The position numbers and the translations under genes were made by a program. A stretch of 64,000 nt of DNA from JL08 sp963765555. GTDB taxonomy: Bacteria > Pseudomonadota > Alphaproteobacteria > Rhodobacterales > Rhodobacteraceae. Positions 27,145 through 39,251 of this stretch are shown here, piece by piece; positions within the stretch are counted from its first letter, which is position 1, and the number at the start of each line of letters is the position of its first letter. The stretch covers positions 88,124 to 152,123 of the forward strand of contig CAVXWX010000007.1 in NCBI GenBank assembly GCA_963765555.1, read 5' to 3'. A model generated the notes under the pieces. The model was not told the DNA's origin. It did no database searches and saw nothing but the letters and a program-made list of their open reading frames with translations.

Positions 27145-28571
27145 TTAAGCAGCGTCAGCCGCCATTTTTTCGGCCTTTGCAATCACTTCCTCGATGCCGC
27201 CAACCATATAGAAGGCACCTTCGGGCAGGTGATCATATTCGCCAGCCACAACCGCCTTGAACGACTGAATGGTTTCTTCCAAAGGCACCTGTTTGCCGTC
27301 CGCTCCGGTAAATACCTTGGCCACGTCAAACGGTTGCGACAGGAAGCGCTCGATTTTACGGGCGCGGGCAACGGTCAGTTTGTCTTCTTCGCTCAGTTCG
27401 TCCATGCCGAGGATCGCAATGATATCCTGCAAGGACTTGTAGCGCTGCAGGATACCCTGAACGTCACGGGCAACGCCGTAATGCTCTTCGCCCACAACAG
27501 CAGGGTCCAGCAGACGCGATGTGGAATCCAGCGGGTCAACCGCCGGGTAGATACCCAATTCGGAAATCGCACGCGTACAGAACCGTTGTCGCATCAAGGT
27601 GCGCGAACGATGTGGCCGGTGCAGGGTCGGTAAGGTCATCCGCAGGCACGTAAACGGCTTGCACGGATGTGATCGAACCGGCTTTGGTCGATGTAATACG
27701 TTCCTGCATCGAACCCATGTCGGTGGCCAGCGTTGGCTGATATCCCACCGCCGAAGGAATACGACCGAGCAGAGCCGAAACCTCGGACCCCGCTTGGGTA
27801 AAGCGGAAGATGTTGTCCACAAAGAACAGAACGTCCGTTCCGGACTGGTCGCGGAACTGTTCCGCCAGCGTCAGACCGGTCAGGGCCACACGCATCCGCG
27901 CTCCGGGAGGCTCGTTCATCTGGCCGTAGACCAACGCAACTTTGGAGTCTTCCAGATTGTCCGGCACGATAACGCCGGATTCAATCATCTCGTGATACAG
28001 GTCGTTGCCTTCACGGGTCCGTTCACCAACGCCCGCGAACACGGAAAAGCCCGAGTGCACTTTGGCGATGTTGTTGATCAGTTCCATGATCAGAACGGTC
28101 TTGCCCACACCGGCACCACCAAACAGACCGATTTTTCCGCCTTTGGCGTAGGGGGCCAGCAGGTCGATCACTTTGATACCCGTGGCCAGAACCAGCGGAT
28201 TCTGTCGACTGCTCCGAGAATGCGGGCGCGTCCTGGTGGATCGAGCGTTTTTCTTTCGCATCAACCGGGCCTTTTTCATCCACGGGTTCGCCAATAACGT
28301 TCAGGATCCGGCCCAAGGTTGCGTTTCCGACAGGCACCGAGATCGGTCCATCCGTGTCGGTCACTTTCTGTCCGCGCACCAAGCCTTCTGTCGCGTCCAT
28401 CGCAATCGCGCGCACTGTGTTTTCACCAAGGTGCTGCGCCACTTCCAGTACCAGCGTCTTGCCGTTGTTGTCGGTGGTCAAGGCGTTCAGGATTTCTGGC
28501 AGGTGATCGCCGAACTGAACGTCAACGACGGCGCCGATAACTTGGGTGATTTTTCCGACTGCATTTGCCAT
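27145..28571 (-). CDS. atpD: F1 ATP synthase beta subunit, with two frameshifts
   Basis: The catalytic subunit of the proton-driven ATP synthase, about 475 residues when repaired. The Walker A loop FGGAGVGKTVLIMEL, the DNIFRFTQAGSEVSALLGR region and ITSTKAGSITSVQAVYVPADD are present. Reading leaves frame twice: near 28,196 (after SEQSTES, resuming at LVLATGIKVIDLLAPY) and near 27,576 (after HLDATTVL, resuming at RAISELGIYPAVDPL). In each case one extra base explains the break. The gene is essential and undegraded otherwise, so these are most likely consensus errors. Confidence 0.95.
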
Positions 28572-28592
28572 GTCGTTTCTCTCCGGTTCTCG

Positions 28593-29465
28593 TTAGAGCG
28601 CTTCCGCGCCCGAAATAATTTCAATCAGTTCATTCGTGATCACAGCCTGACGCGACCGGTTGTATTGGATCGTCAGTTTGTCGATCATCTCGCCCGCGTT
28701 GCGCGTGGCGTTGTCCATCGCAGACATACGCGCGCCCTGTTCGGACGCCCCGTTTTCCAGCAAGGCCGCGAAAATCTGTGTCGCAACGCCGCGCGGCAGC
28801 AGATCAGCCAGAATTTCTTCTTCGCTGGGTTCATATTCAAAGCCGGTCGAGACATCGTCCGCATCGGTTTCGAACGCTGCGGGGATAACCTGCTTTTGCG
28901 TCGGAATTTGCGTCACAACGTTTTGGAACGTCGAGAAGAAGATCGTCGCGACGTCAAATTCGCCCGCGTCAAACCGAGACAACACATCCTTGGCAATGTT
29001 CTGCGCGTCGGCATAGCCGACGCGTTTGACTTCGCTCAGGTCCACATGGCCCACAAAATGTGACCCATATTCCCGTTTCATCTGGTCACGGCCTTTTTTG
29101 CCGACCGTCAGGATTTTGACTGTCTTGCCTTTCGCCAGCAATTCAGCCGCCCGCAAACGTGCCATTTTGGCGATGTTGGTGTTGAACCCGCCGCACAGCC
29201 CGCGCTCTGACGTCATCACAATCAGCAATTGCGTTTGGTCAGATCCCGTTCCACGCAACAAAAGCGGCGCGTTATCGGATTTCCCAACCGACGCCGCAAG
29301 GCCGCCCATCACAGCATTAAAACGTTCTGTGTATGGGCGCGACTGTTCCGCAGCCTCTTGCGCGCGGCGCAATTTGGCCGCGGCAACCATCTGCATCGCC
29401 TTGGTGATCTTGCGGGTCGATTTGACCGACTCGATCCTGTTTTTAAGGTCCTTAAGACTTGGCAT
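28593..29465 (-). CDS. atpG: F1 ATP synthase gamma subunit
   Basis: The central rotor shaft, 290 residues. It opens with PSLKDLKNRIESVKSTRKITKAMQMVAAAKLRRAQ and ends with MSAMDNATRNAGEMIDKLTIQYNRSRQAVITNELIEI in pieces matching the two terminal coiled-coil helices, while SERGLCGGFNTNI marks the central domain. It lies 17 bases after atpA and 21 before atpD. Intact. Confidence 0.97.
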   Translation of the reverse strand: MPSLKDLKNRIESVKSTRKITKAMQMVAAAKLRRAQEAAEQSRPYTERFNAVMGGLAASVGKSDNAPLLLRGTGSDQTQLLIVMTSERGLCGGFNTNIAKMARLRAAELLAKGKTVKILTVGKKGRDQMKREYGSHFVGHVDLSEVKRVGYADAQNIAKDVLSRFDAGEFDVATIFFSTFQNVVTQIPTQKQVIPAAFETDADDVSTGFEYEPSEEEILADLLPRGVATQIFAALLENGASEQGARMSAMDNATRNAGEMIDKLTIQYNRSRQAVITNELIEIISGAEAL

Positions 29466-29482
29466 TGGCCTGCATCCCCCCC

Positions 29483-31021
<1,539 letters not shown>

Positions 31022-31582
31022 TTATCCGACCTCTTTCATTGCGTTCTGGAGGGAATTGAGTTTGGAACGGATCGACGTATCGATCATTTTCGAACCAACC
31101 TTGACGACAAGACCGCCGATCAAACTTTCATCGACGGTCGCATTGATATTCACGGTTTTGCCAAATTGGGCCTTCAGCGATTTGGCAAGCTTTTCTGTTT
31201 GCGCCTTGGTCAGCGCCTTTGCACTTGTCACATCCGCGCCCACTTCGCCTTTGCTTTCAGCGATCAGGTCACGCAGGGATTGCACCAGTTGCGGCAGAAC
31301 AAACAGGCGGCGCTTTTGCGCCATCACGGCCAGCGTATTCGCCATCAATGATGTCAGGCCCATTTTTTTGGCAATCGCTGCGATAGCGCTTGTTTGTTCA
31401 TCGCGGGTGTAAATCGGCGAATGGATCAGCGCGTTGAAATCGTCGCTTCCTGCCAAAGCATCACTCAGACCTGTCAGATCGGATTCGATCTTGGCGATCG
31501 ATTTGGATTCAGTAGCAAGTTCAAAAACGGCTGCAGCATAGCGTGAAGCGATGCTTGATGAAATCGAAGCTGGTTCAGACAC
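31022..31582 (-). CDS. atpH: F1 ATP synthase delta subunit
   Basis: The peripheral-stalk subunit (OSCP type), 186 residues. The start is taken as the GTG at 31582 because GGAAGGG lies seven bases ahead and the product then begins SEPASISSSIASRYAAAVFELA, the usual delta N-terminus; a longer frame upstream has no similarity. The C-terminal block is VDESLIGGLVVKVGSKMIDTSIRSKL in pieces. It is the first gene of atpHAGDC. The F0 genes are not in this window, as usual in Rhodobacterales. Confidence 0.95.
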   Translation of the reverse strand: MSEPASISSSIASRYAAAVFELATESKSIAKIESDLTGLSDALAGSDDFNALIHSPIYTRDEQTSAIAAIAKKMGLTSLMANTLAVMAQKRRLFVLPQLVQSLRDLIAESKGEVGADVTSAKALTKAQTEKLAKSLKAQFGKTVNINATVDESLIGGLVVKVGSKMIDTSIRSKLNSLQNAMKEVG

Positions 31583-31915
31583 GTCGACCCTTCCGACATC
31601 TAGCCCCTTGCCGCACGACTGTATGCGCGGCCCGAGGAGGTTAGCGCGCCCTGATACCCACCAAAGCGTCAAAATCAGCGTGGATGTAGCAGAGCCATCC
31701 CCACCCCGCAACATGGTATAGCGATAACATCAAAATGCTCTGCGCCCTATAAAAAAGGGCTTTTGCCCACCTGCGACCGTTTGCGCAATAGATTTTGCAA
31801 GTTTTTTTGCAGCGATCCGCATGGATTCGACGCTGTGAGGGGTGTCTGCTGTCAGACAAGGCCGCAGGCGCGCGCAGCGTCTGGACACGATTCTTGTACG
31901 TGTTTCAGGCCAATC
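31583..31915. other. Intergenic region with atp operon promoter area
   Basis: No gene is supported in these 333 bases. It holds a short minus-strand terminator for the methyltransferase gene (31750-31768), and the remaining ~165 bases upstream of atpH must carry the ATP synthase promoter and leader. I could not single out a convincing -35/-10 pair. Confidence 0.6.
31750..31768 (-). terminator. Short terminator after the methyltransferase gene
   Basis: On the minus strand GGGC-AAAA-GCCC is followed by six T. The stem has only four base pairs but a good T run; it lies about 150 bases beyond the methyltransferase stop. Confidence 0.5.
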
Positions 31916-32662
31916 TTACACCGGTTTGGGTGCGCGCTCTTTCATCCCTTCCAGAACGCCCAAGGCGTTTCGCGCAGTATCACGGATCACCGTGCCGGTC
32001 GGCGGGTGCACCCGCTTTGTCGCCTCGACCATCAAAACGCCTCCGGCAATCGCCACAGGTGCCTTGCGCCCGACCCGTTCGCAAAGATCCGCGGCCTTGC
32101 GCCAGAACCGCCGCGTTGACGGTGGTTGATACAGGGCCGCCCCGTGTGTTTCGGGCAGAAACTGGTGTTTCCTCAACTGCGTTTCCAACTGGCTTAACGT
32201 ATAGGGCCGCCCAAACCCGAATGGCGTCTTGTCGCTGCGCGACCACAGACCCGCGCGGTTCGGGACAATAAACAAGGCCTTGCCCCCCGGCCCCAGCACG
32301 CGCCAGCATTCTTCAAGAAGTTCGGACGGGTGTTCGGACGTTTCCAGCCCGTGCATCAAGACCAACTTGTCAATATGCCCGGTTTCAATCGGCCAAAGCG
32401 TTTCTTCGGTCAGCACGGCAACATTGGGCAGCCCCGCAGGCCACGCCATGACGCCTTGCGGGCCGGGCATCAGCGCCGTGACACGTCGCGCATCCGCCAG
32501 ATACGGACGCAACAACGGTGCCGCAAAACCGAACCCTGCAACAGTCTGCCCTTTGGCTTCTGGCCAGAATTCCAGCATCCGGTCGCGCACAGCCTTTTGG
32601 GCCGCGCGCCCCAAAGCGCTGCGATAGTAAAAATTCCGCAGGTCTTGCACATCAAGATGCAT
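31916..32662 (-). CDS. Class I SAM-dependent methyltransferase
   Basis: A protein of 248 residues. The methyltransferase-11 pattern is visible: TVAGFGFAAPLLRPYLADARRV (SAM-binding glycine motif, a little divergent), then IETGHIDKLVLMHGLETSEH and ECWRVLGPGGKALFIVPNR, the family post-motif. The substrate is unknown. The gene is divergent from gloB, an arrangement I recall from other Rhodobacterales. No membrane segments. Confidence 0.85.
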   Translation of the reverse strand: MHLDVQDLRNFYYRSALGRAAQKAVRDRMLEFWPEAKGQTVAGFGFAAPLLRPYLADARRVTALMPGPQGVMAWPAGLPNVAVLTEETLWPIETGHIDKLVLMHGLETSEHPSELLEECWRVLGPGGKALFIVPNRAGLWSRSDKTPFGFGRPYTLSQLETQLRKHQFLPETHGAALYQPPSTRRFWRKAADLCERVGRKAPVAIAGGVLMVEATKRVHPPTGTVIRDTARNALGVLEGMKERAPKPV

Positions 32663-32723
32663 TGCAGCTTTCGCTCGGTTCCGTCACTTTGACGTCAATG
32701 TAACAACGAAAAGGCGAAACACC

Positions 32724-33495
32724 ATGCCTCTTGAGATCATCACGATCCCCTGTTTGCAGGACAATTATGCGTTTCTGGCCCACGATCCGGTTTCGGGCGA
32801 TACCGCACTGGTCGATATCCCCGAAGCCGCACCTGTCTTGGCCGCCTTGAAACAACGCAATTGGACGCTGACCCATATACTGATCACGCACCACCATGAC
32901 GATCACGTTCAGGGGCTGGGGGAGGTGCTTGCCGCGCACCCGGATGCCAAAGTGATTGGCGCGTCAGCAGATGCCCATCGCCTGCCAGACCTGGATATCG
33001 CGGTGGCAGAAGGTGACACAGTGCGCATAGGTGACACACACCGGGCATGTGATCGACGTGTCAGGCCATACAGTCGGGCATATCGCCTATCATTTTCCCG
33101 ACAGCGCGGCAGTATTCACCGCCGACAGCCTGATGGCACTGGGTTGCGGGCGGCTGTTTGAAGGCACCGGGCCGCAGATGTGGGCCAGCCTGTCCAAGCT
33201 GGCCGCGCTTCCTTCTGATACGATCGTTTATTCGGGCCACGAATACACATCTGCCAATGCCGCGTTCGCGTTGACCATTGAACCTGACAATCCGGCACTT
33301 ATATCTCGCAGCGAAGCAATCACCGCGGCCCGTGCCGCCCAAACCCCCACCGTGCCTTCGGCTTTGGCCCTGGAACTGGCCACAAACCCGTTCCTTCGGG
33401 CCGCTGTTCCGTCCGTGCAGGCCCATCTGGGAATGCAAGGGGCTGATCCGGCAGCTGTTTTCACCGAAATTCGGGCACGAAAAGACCGATTTTGA
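32724..33495 (+). CDS. gloB: Hydroxyacylglutathione hydrolase (glyoxalase II), frameshifted
   Basis: It hydrolyses S-lactoylglutathione in methylglyoxal detoxification. The metallo-beta-lactamase motif THHHDDH is at residues 55-61. The second half, in another frame, carries GHVIDVSGHTVGHIAYHF, FTADSLMALGCGRLFEG and YSGHEYTSANAAFAL with the remaining metal ligands. The frame changes in the CA-rich stretch 33,033-33,042; one extra base or a lost CA unit explains it. The repaired length of about 256 residues is normal. Confidence 0.92.
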
Positions 33496-33559
33496 TGCGT
33501 CTTTGACGCACAGAAAAGACGCAATCACGTGTTTTGTTACCGCAAAACCAAAGAAAAAA

Positions 33560-33590
33560 CTTGAAGCCGGGAACGGATCAACCAAACTCT
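33560..33590 (+). promoter_or_regulatory. Possible RpoH promoter of clpA
   Basis: CTTGAAG (33560-33566) matches the RpoH -35 well; 15 bases later CCAAACTCT only partly matches the -10 CCCCATNT. It lies 80 bases before clpA, which is a heat-shock gene in many proteobacteria. Weak evidence. Confidence 0.3.
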
Positions 33591-33669
33591 AATAGTATGA
33601 GGTCATGGTTGGTTTGGGGCGATACCGCAAAACAGTCCTACCCGGCCCAGAATACAAGAGGAGCACAAA

Positions 33670-35990
33670 GTGCCTTCATTCTCGAATACACTAGAACAGG
33701 CAATCCATTCCGCCTTGGCGCTGGCCAACGCGCGGCGTCACGAATTTGCAACGCTGGAACATCTGCTTCTTGCCCTGCTTGATGAACCCGATGCAACGCG
33801 GGTGATGAAAGCGTGCAGCGTCGATATCGACGAGTTGCGCGCCACACTCAACGAATTCATTGACGACGACCTGTCAAATCTTGTGACTGAGATCGACGGG
33901 TCAGAAGCCGTCCCGACTGCTGCGTTCCAGCGCGTGATCCAGCGCGCGGCCATCCACGTCCAATCCTCGGGCCGTACCGAAGTGACGGGTGCAAACGTAC
34001 TGGTCGCGATTTTTGCAGAACGTGAAAGCAATGCGGCCTACTTCCTGCAAGAACAGGATATGACGCGCTATGACGCGGTGAATTTCATCGCCCATGGCGT
34101 TGCCAAGGACCCCGCCTTTGGCGAGGCGCGGCCCGTTTCCGGCGCACCAGAGACAGACGAAGAACCCCAAGGTGTGACGGAAGGCGAACAAAAAGAAAGC
34201 GCACTGGCGAAATACTGTGTCGATCTGAATGCCAAATCCCGCGAAGGCGATATCGATCCGCTGATCGGGCGCGACGCCGAAGTGGAACGTTGCATTCAGG
34301 TGTTGTGCCGCCGTCGTAAGAACAACCCGCTGCTGGTGGGCGATCCGGGTGTGGGCAAAACCGCAATTGCCGAAGGTCTGGCGCGTAAAATCGTGTCTGG
34401 CGAAACGCCCGAGGTTCTGGCCAACACAACGATTTACTCGCTTGATATGGGCGCTCTTCTGGCTGGTACACGCTACCGTGGCGATTTCGAAGAACGCCTG
34501 AAAGCGGTTGTATCCGAATTGGAAGGGCACAAGGACGCGGTTCTTTTCATCGATGAAATCCACACCGTAATCGGTGCGGGTGCGACATCGGGTGGCGCGA
34601 TGGATGCGTCCAACCTGCTGAAACCCGCCTTGCAGGGTGGCAAGTTGCGCACAATGGGCAGCACCACCTACAAGGAATTCCGCCAGCATTTCGAAAAGGA
34701 TCGCGCGCTGAGCCGCCGGTTCCAGAAAATCGATGTGTCCGAACCGACGGTCGAGGATGCGGTGAAAATCCTGAAAGGGCTGAAGCCCTATTTCGAGGAA
34801 CATCACGGTGTGAAATATACCGCTGATGCCATCAAAACGAGCGTTGAACTGGCCGCGCGCTATATCAACGACCGCAAACTGCCCGACAGCGCGATCGACG
34901 TGATCGATGAGGCAGGCGCGGCACAACACCTTGTGGTGGCTGCAAAGCGGCGCAAAACCATCGGCACAAAAGAGGTCGAGGCCGTCGTGGCCAAGATCGC
35001 GCGTATCCCGCCAAAGAACGTATCCAAGGACGATGCCGCCGTTCTTAAAGACTGGAAGGATCGCTGAAACGCGTGGTGTTCGGTCAGGACAAGGCGATCG
35101 AGGCATTGTCATCCGCGATCAAACTGGCCCGCGCAGGCCTGCGCGAACCGGAAAAACCGATTGGCAACTACTTGTTCGCTGGGCCGACAGGTGTGGGCAA
35201 AACCGAGGTGGCGAAACAACTGGCCGATATGCTGGGCGTTGAACTTCTGCGCTTTGACATGTCCGAATACATGGAAAAACACGCCGTCAGCCGCCTGATC
35301 GGTGCGCCTCCGGGATATGTCGGGTTTGATCAGGGCGGCATGCTGACCGATGGTGTGGATCAACACCCCCATTGCGTGCTGTTGCTGGACGAAATGGAAA
35401 AGGCGCATCCGGATGTCTACAACATCCTGTTGCAGGTGATGGATCACGGCAAACTGACCGATCACAATGGCCGCACGGTGGATTTCCGCAATGTGGTTCT
35501 GATCATGACCTCAAATGCGGGCGCTGCCGAACAGGCGAAAGAAGCCATCGGATTTGGCCGTGACCGGCGTACCGGCGAAGACACTGCCGCGATCGAACGG
35601 ACATTCACGCCGGAATTCCGCAACCGTCTGGATGCTGTAATCAGCTTTGCGCCGCTGCCCAAAGACGTGATCCTGCAAGTCGTTGAAAAGTTTGTCCTGC
35701 AGCTTGAGGCGCAATTGCTGGACCGCAATGTTCATATCGAACTGACCAAACCCGCAGCCGAATGGCTGGCAGACAAAGGCTATGATGACAAAATGGGCGC
35801 GCGTCCTTTGGGCCGCGTGATTCAGGAAAACATCAAGAAACCGTTGGCCGAAGAATTGCTGTTTGGCAAACTTGCCAAAGGCGGTTTGGTCAAGGTCGGC
35901 ATGAAGGACGGCAAATTGCATCTGACCATCGAAGGCCCGGAAAATCCGCGCCTGTCTGGCAACAAGCCGCCACTCTTGACTGCGGAATAG
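33670..35990 (+). CDS. clpA: ClpA, ATP-dependent Clp protease ATP-binding subunit, frameshifted
   Basis: An AAA+ unfoldase that feeds proteins into ClpP. The N domain (about 1-145) starts PSFSNTLEQAIHSALALANA, the D1 Walker A GDPGVGKT is at 224-231, and D2 has GPTGVGKTEVAKQLA, with GAPPGYVGFDQGG as pore loop. The GTG start has GAGGAG eight bases ahead. The frame breaks near 35,053 after DDAAVLKD; restoring one C gives LEGSLKRVVFGQDKAIEAL, the expected ClpA sequence. Total about 773 residues, normal. ClpS is not next to it here. Confidence 0.95.
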
Positions 35991-36032
35991 AACTGTCGCT
36001 GGGTTCTCCCTGCGACACGCCAATAAAACAAC

Positions 36033-36069
36033 ACGCTGCCGAGGTTTTGCCCCGGCAGCGTTTTTTTTT
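36033..36069 (+). terminator. Rho-independent terminator of clpA
   Basis: CGCTGCCG (36034-36041) pairs perfectly with CGGCAGCG (36053-36060), followed by nine T. It lies 43 bases after the stop codon. Confidence 0.92.
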
Positions 36070-36094
36070 GCGCATCCACACAGTCAAACCCGCG

Positions 36095-37612
36095 CTATCG
36101 CCCGCCCATCTCTTGAGACAAAAACGCCTCAGCGTCGTCGACTTCGGTCAGTGTGTTGCGATTGATCCACCAGAACCGGTTGCCCACGTTTCGCAGAAAA
36201 CTGCGATCATGGCTGACCAGCAAACAGGATGCCCCGTGCGCAATCAGTTCGGCTTCCAGCGCTTCCTGCCCTTCGATATCCAGATGGTTCGTTGGTTCGT
36301 CCAGCACGTAAAAGTTCGGGTTCTTCAACCGCAACACCAGCATGGCCAGCCGCGCCTTTTGCCCCCCCGACAACGATCCGATCCTGGTGTCCTGCATCGC
36401 GATGGATACGCCCGCCCCCGCCAACAAGCCCCGCGCACGCTGATCCCCGACATCAAACCGGCCGGCAACGGCTGTCATTGGCGTGTCGTCGTCATCCAGC
36501 TGGCTCAGGTGCTGATCGGAATACGCAGGCACAACAGACGGCGCACATTTGACCGCACTTTCCCCTCCGCCCAACGCGCGCCATACCATTTTGACCAGTT
36601 GCGTCTTGCCCGTTCCATTGCTGCCCAGCAGCACAACCCGATCCCCTTGGGTGATCCACTTCCGGCCCGTTTTATAAAGCAAACGCCCATCAGGTGTTTG
36701 AACTTCGATGTCATCCAGTGTGACAAGTGCCTTGGCATGTGTGCCGCTGTTGACCAGCTTTATGTCGCCCGCGCTGCGATCCTGATGCGCCGGTTTTGCG
36801 GCGGCTTCCATCTTGTCGGCGCGCTCTGTCAGTTGTTTGGTTTTGGTCACCAGCAGGTCAGACCCTGAATTGATCCCGATGTTCTTCAGCTTGGCCGCCT
36901 GTTTGCGCAATTGCTGCGCCTTGTTCAGATCATTGGCAAACCGGCGGGCATCGGCTTCGTCCGCCTCGTCCAGCGCGGCGCGGGCGGCTGTATAGGGCAA
37001 TTGAAAAACCCGCGATCGCTCTGCCCGCAAGAATAGCGTGCGATTGGTCGTCGCATCCAGAAAAGCCCGATCATGCGACGTGATGACAACAGGCATTTCG
37101 CGCGGCAGGGCACGCAACCAGTCTTGCAACAACGCAATGCGATGCAAATCCAGATGGTTGGTCGGTTCATCGAGCAGCAGCAGATCCGGCTCGGTGACCC
37201 ACGCCGCGGCAAGCAGCGCCGTACGCTGCCACCCGCCGCTCAGCGTGCTGAGCTGCGTGTGGTGTAATTCATACGGCACGGTCAGTTCATCCAGCACCAC
37301 ATCAACCCGCCAGCTTTCATAATCGGCCTGTTCCGGCGGCAAGGCGGCCAATGCCAGTTGATGCATTGTCAGGTTCAATGCCTCATCCGGCACGTTCTGC
37401 TGTACATGGGCGACACGCAGGCCGCGTGCGCGGGTTATTTCGCCGCTGGTGTTCTCAAGGCTTCCCGCCAGCACCGCCAGCAATGTCGATTTCCCCTGCC
37501 CGTTTGCGGCCACCAGCCCGATACGATCACCTTTTGAAATGGTCAGGTTCAGGTCTGTGAACAAAGGAAAGCCAAGGGTTACACCCAAAGCGTTTGTGTT
37601 GATAAGTGTCAT
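36095..37612 (-). CDS. ABC-F family ATPase
   Basis: A cytoplasmic protein of 505 residues with two ABC domains and no membrane segments. The first has Walker A AANGQGKST, signature LSGGWQ and LLLLDEPTNHLDLH. A charged linker (about residues 225-290, including KAQQLRKQAAKLKNIG) follows. The second has GSNGTGKTQ, LSGGQKARLAM and YVLDEPTNHLDIEG. ABC-F proteins act on ribosomes (translation factors such as Uup, or antibiotic-resistance proteins). The linker is short, and which subgroup this belongs to is unclear. Confidence 0.88.
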   Translation of the reverse strand: MTLINTNALGVTLGFPLFTDLNLTISKGDRIGLVAANGQGKSTLLAVLAGSLENTSGEITRARGLRVAHVQQNVPDEALNLTMHQLALAALPPEQADYESWRVDVVLDELTVPYELHHTQLSTLSGGWQRTALLAAAWVTEPDLLLLDEPTNHLDLHRIALLQDWLRALPREMPVVITSHDRAFLDATTNRTLFLRAERSRVFQLPYTAARAALDEADEADARRFANDLNKAQQLRKQAAKLKNIGINSGSDLLVTKTKQLTERADKMEAAAKPAHQDRSAGDIKLVNSGTHAKALVTLDDIEVQTPDGRLLYKTGRKWITQGDRVVLLGSNGTGKTQLVKMVWRALGGGESAVKCAPSVVPAYSDQHLSQLDDDDTPMTAVAGRFDVGDQRARGLLAGAGVSIAMQDTRIGSLSGGQKARLAMLVLRLKNPNFYVLDEPTNHLDIEGQEALEAELIAHGASCLLVSHDRSFLRNVGNRFWWINRNTLTEVDDAEAFLSQEMGGR

Positions 37613-37689
37613 ACTGATCTCTGGTCATAAGAATGGATGCCGCAGCGCGGCTTTTGGGCAGACCAGTGGGGTGTGTGTTCCCGGGCCAG

Positions 37690-37711
37690 CCCTGCAAACG
37701 TGTTTACAGGG
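37690..37711. promoter_or_regulatory. Leader hairpin upstream of the ABC-F gene
   Basis: CCCTGCAAAC and GTTTACAGGG form a 10-bp stem with one mismatch and a two-base gap (so a slightly shorter stem with a 4-base loop in practice). It lies in the 224-base leader of the ABC-F gene. Ribosome-acting ABC-F genes are often controlled by attenuation; no T run follows, so it is not a plain terminator. Confidence 0.3.
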
Positions 37712-37836
37712 CGTGGCGGGGACCATGCTGAAGTCGGCGGATGATACGCATGTTCAGCTGGTGCCCTCCCATTGTGATGTGTGACCTTTGCGCCAGACTA
37801 GAAAGCGCAGCCCGATTTTGCAACTGCGCCCGTGGA

Positions 37837-39153
37837 TCAATTGACAAAATGCAGTTCGTCAAAGGTCTGGCGAAACGCCGATACGCGCGCGGCCATCTGC
37901 TCTGGCGCGTTGGACCGCAAGGCATTCGCTATCAGATCAGCCAGTTCATCCACATGCCGCGTCCCGACCCCCCAACGCACCAGTTCCGGTGTGCCGATCC
38001 GCAGGCCGTTCATGTCACCCGCAACCGGTGCAATCGGCAACCCGATGCCACACGCCAGAAACCCTGCCTTGCGCAAGGTTTTTGATGCCGCCTGCCCGCC
38101 GCCAAAATCTGCCGCCGCAATCGCAAACTGGTGCGATCGGGTAAATCCGCGTTCTTTTGCGAACACGGGCAGGCCAGCCTTGTCCAATGCGGCTGCCAAC
38201 GCCTGTGACACTTGGATCATTTCGGCGGCATAGGCAGGCCCATGATCCCGCCAGTCCAGCATTCCAACCGCCAGTGCCGCAGATTTTGCGGCATCAAAAT
38301 TCGCGGTCATCCCCGGAAAGGCGATTGCATCAAGTGCCTGCGCCAGTTCCGCATCATTGCTCACGATCAGCCCGCCTGCCGGTCCCCCCAAACTTTTGTA
38401 GGTGCTCATCGTCATCAGATGTGCGCCCTGATGCAGCGGGTTTTTCCACGCCTTGCCCGCAATGATCCCACATTGATGGGCCGCATCAAACAGCACCTTG
38501 GCGCCAATTTCGTCCGCGATGGCCCGCACATCGGCAACGGGGTGTTCAAACAGGTTCAGGCTGCCACCCACCGTGATCAGCCTGGGGCGTTCGCGGCGCA
38601 CCAGATCACGCAGGGCATCAATATCCAACGTATAGCCATCGGCGTTTATCGGTGCCTCGACGCAGTTCAACCCGTATAGGCCCGCGCACCCCGCCGTATG
38701 GTGGGTGACATGCCCGCCGATCGACGCGGGGGGCACAACAATCGTGTCGCCCGGTTTGCTGGTGGCCATAAATCCGTACAAGTTGGCGATTGCCCCCGAT
38801 GGAACGCGTATTTCGGCATATTTCGCGTCAAACACCTCGGCACAGAGTTCGGCGGCAATCACCTCGATCTCTTCGATCGCTTCAAGACCCATTTCATATT
38901 TATCACCGGGATAACCCAGTGACGGGCGCGACCCGATGCCCGAAGCCAGCAACGCTTCGGCCTTGGGGTTCATCACGTTTGTTGCGGGGTTCAGGTTAAA
39001 GCAATCAACTTCGTGGATTTTTCGGTTTTCCGCTGCCAATGCGGTGATCCGTGCGGCAATGTCTGCGGACCGTGCTGGCTGGGTTTGGCGGGCAATGTTC
39101 TGAACGCGGGCTTCGCATTGCGCGGGAACCCAATCCCGGGGGGCAAGTGTCAT
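37837..39153 (-). CDS. Serine hydroxymethyltransferase-like PLP enzyme
   Basis: A protein of 438 residues, PLP fold type I of the GlyA superfamily. Matches include NLNPATNVMNPKAEALLASG, SRPSLGYPGDKYEMGLEAIE, VPSGAIANLYGFMA, the PLP aspartate in VLFDAAHQCGI, and the lysine block MTMSTYKSLGGPAGG. It differs from ordinary GlyA (TTTHKTLRGPRGG), so it is probably a specialised member such as an alpha-methylserine or beta-hydroxy amino acid hydroxymethyltransferase or aldolase. The ATG at 39153 has AGGAGA eight bases upstream. It diverges from a LysR regulator gene that may control it. Confidence 0.8.
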   Translation of the reverse strand: MTLAPRDWVPAQCEARVQNIARQTQPARSADIAARITALAAENRKIHEVDCFNLNPATNVMNPKAEALLASGIGSRPSLGYPGDKYEMGLEAIEEIEVIAAELCAEVFDAKYAEIRVPSGAIANLYGFMATSKPGDTIVVPPASIGGHVTHHTAGCAGLYGLNCVEAPINADGYTLDIDALRDLVRRERPRLITVGGSLNLFEHPVADVRAIADEIGAKVLFDAAHQCGIIAGKAWKNPLHQGAHLMTMSTYKSLGGPAGGLIVSNDAELAQALDAIAFPGMTANFDAAKSAALAVGMLDWRDHGPAYAAEMIQVSQALAAALDKAGLPVFAKERGFTRSHQFAIAAADFGGGQAASKTLRKAGFLACGIGLPIAPVAGDMNGLRIGTPELVRWGVGTRHVDELADLIANALRSNAPEQMAARVSAFRQTFDELHFVN

Positions 39154-39251
39154 GGGAAGTCTCCTGATGCTTTGCGACAATTTGAATGTATTGGGCAAAT
39201 CACGCAAACGAGTTTATGTTATTTTGACAATAGAGAAACTAAGGCTAGAAA

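Noticed and set aside
27145..28571. atpD as a true pseudogene or as split genes
   Set aside because: All domains are conserved, two single-base corrections restore the full protein, and the rest of the operon is intact.
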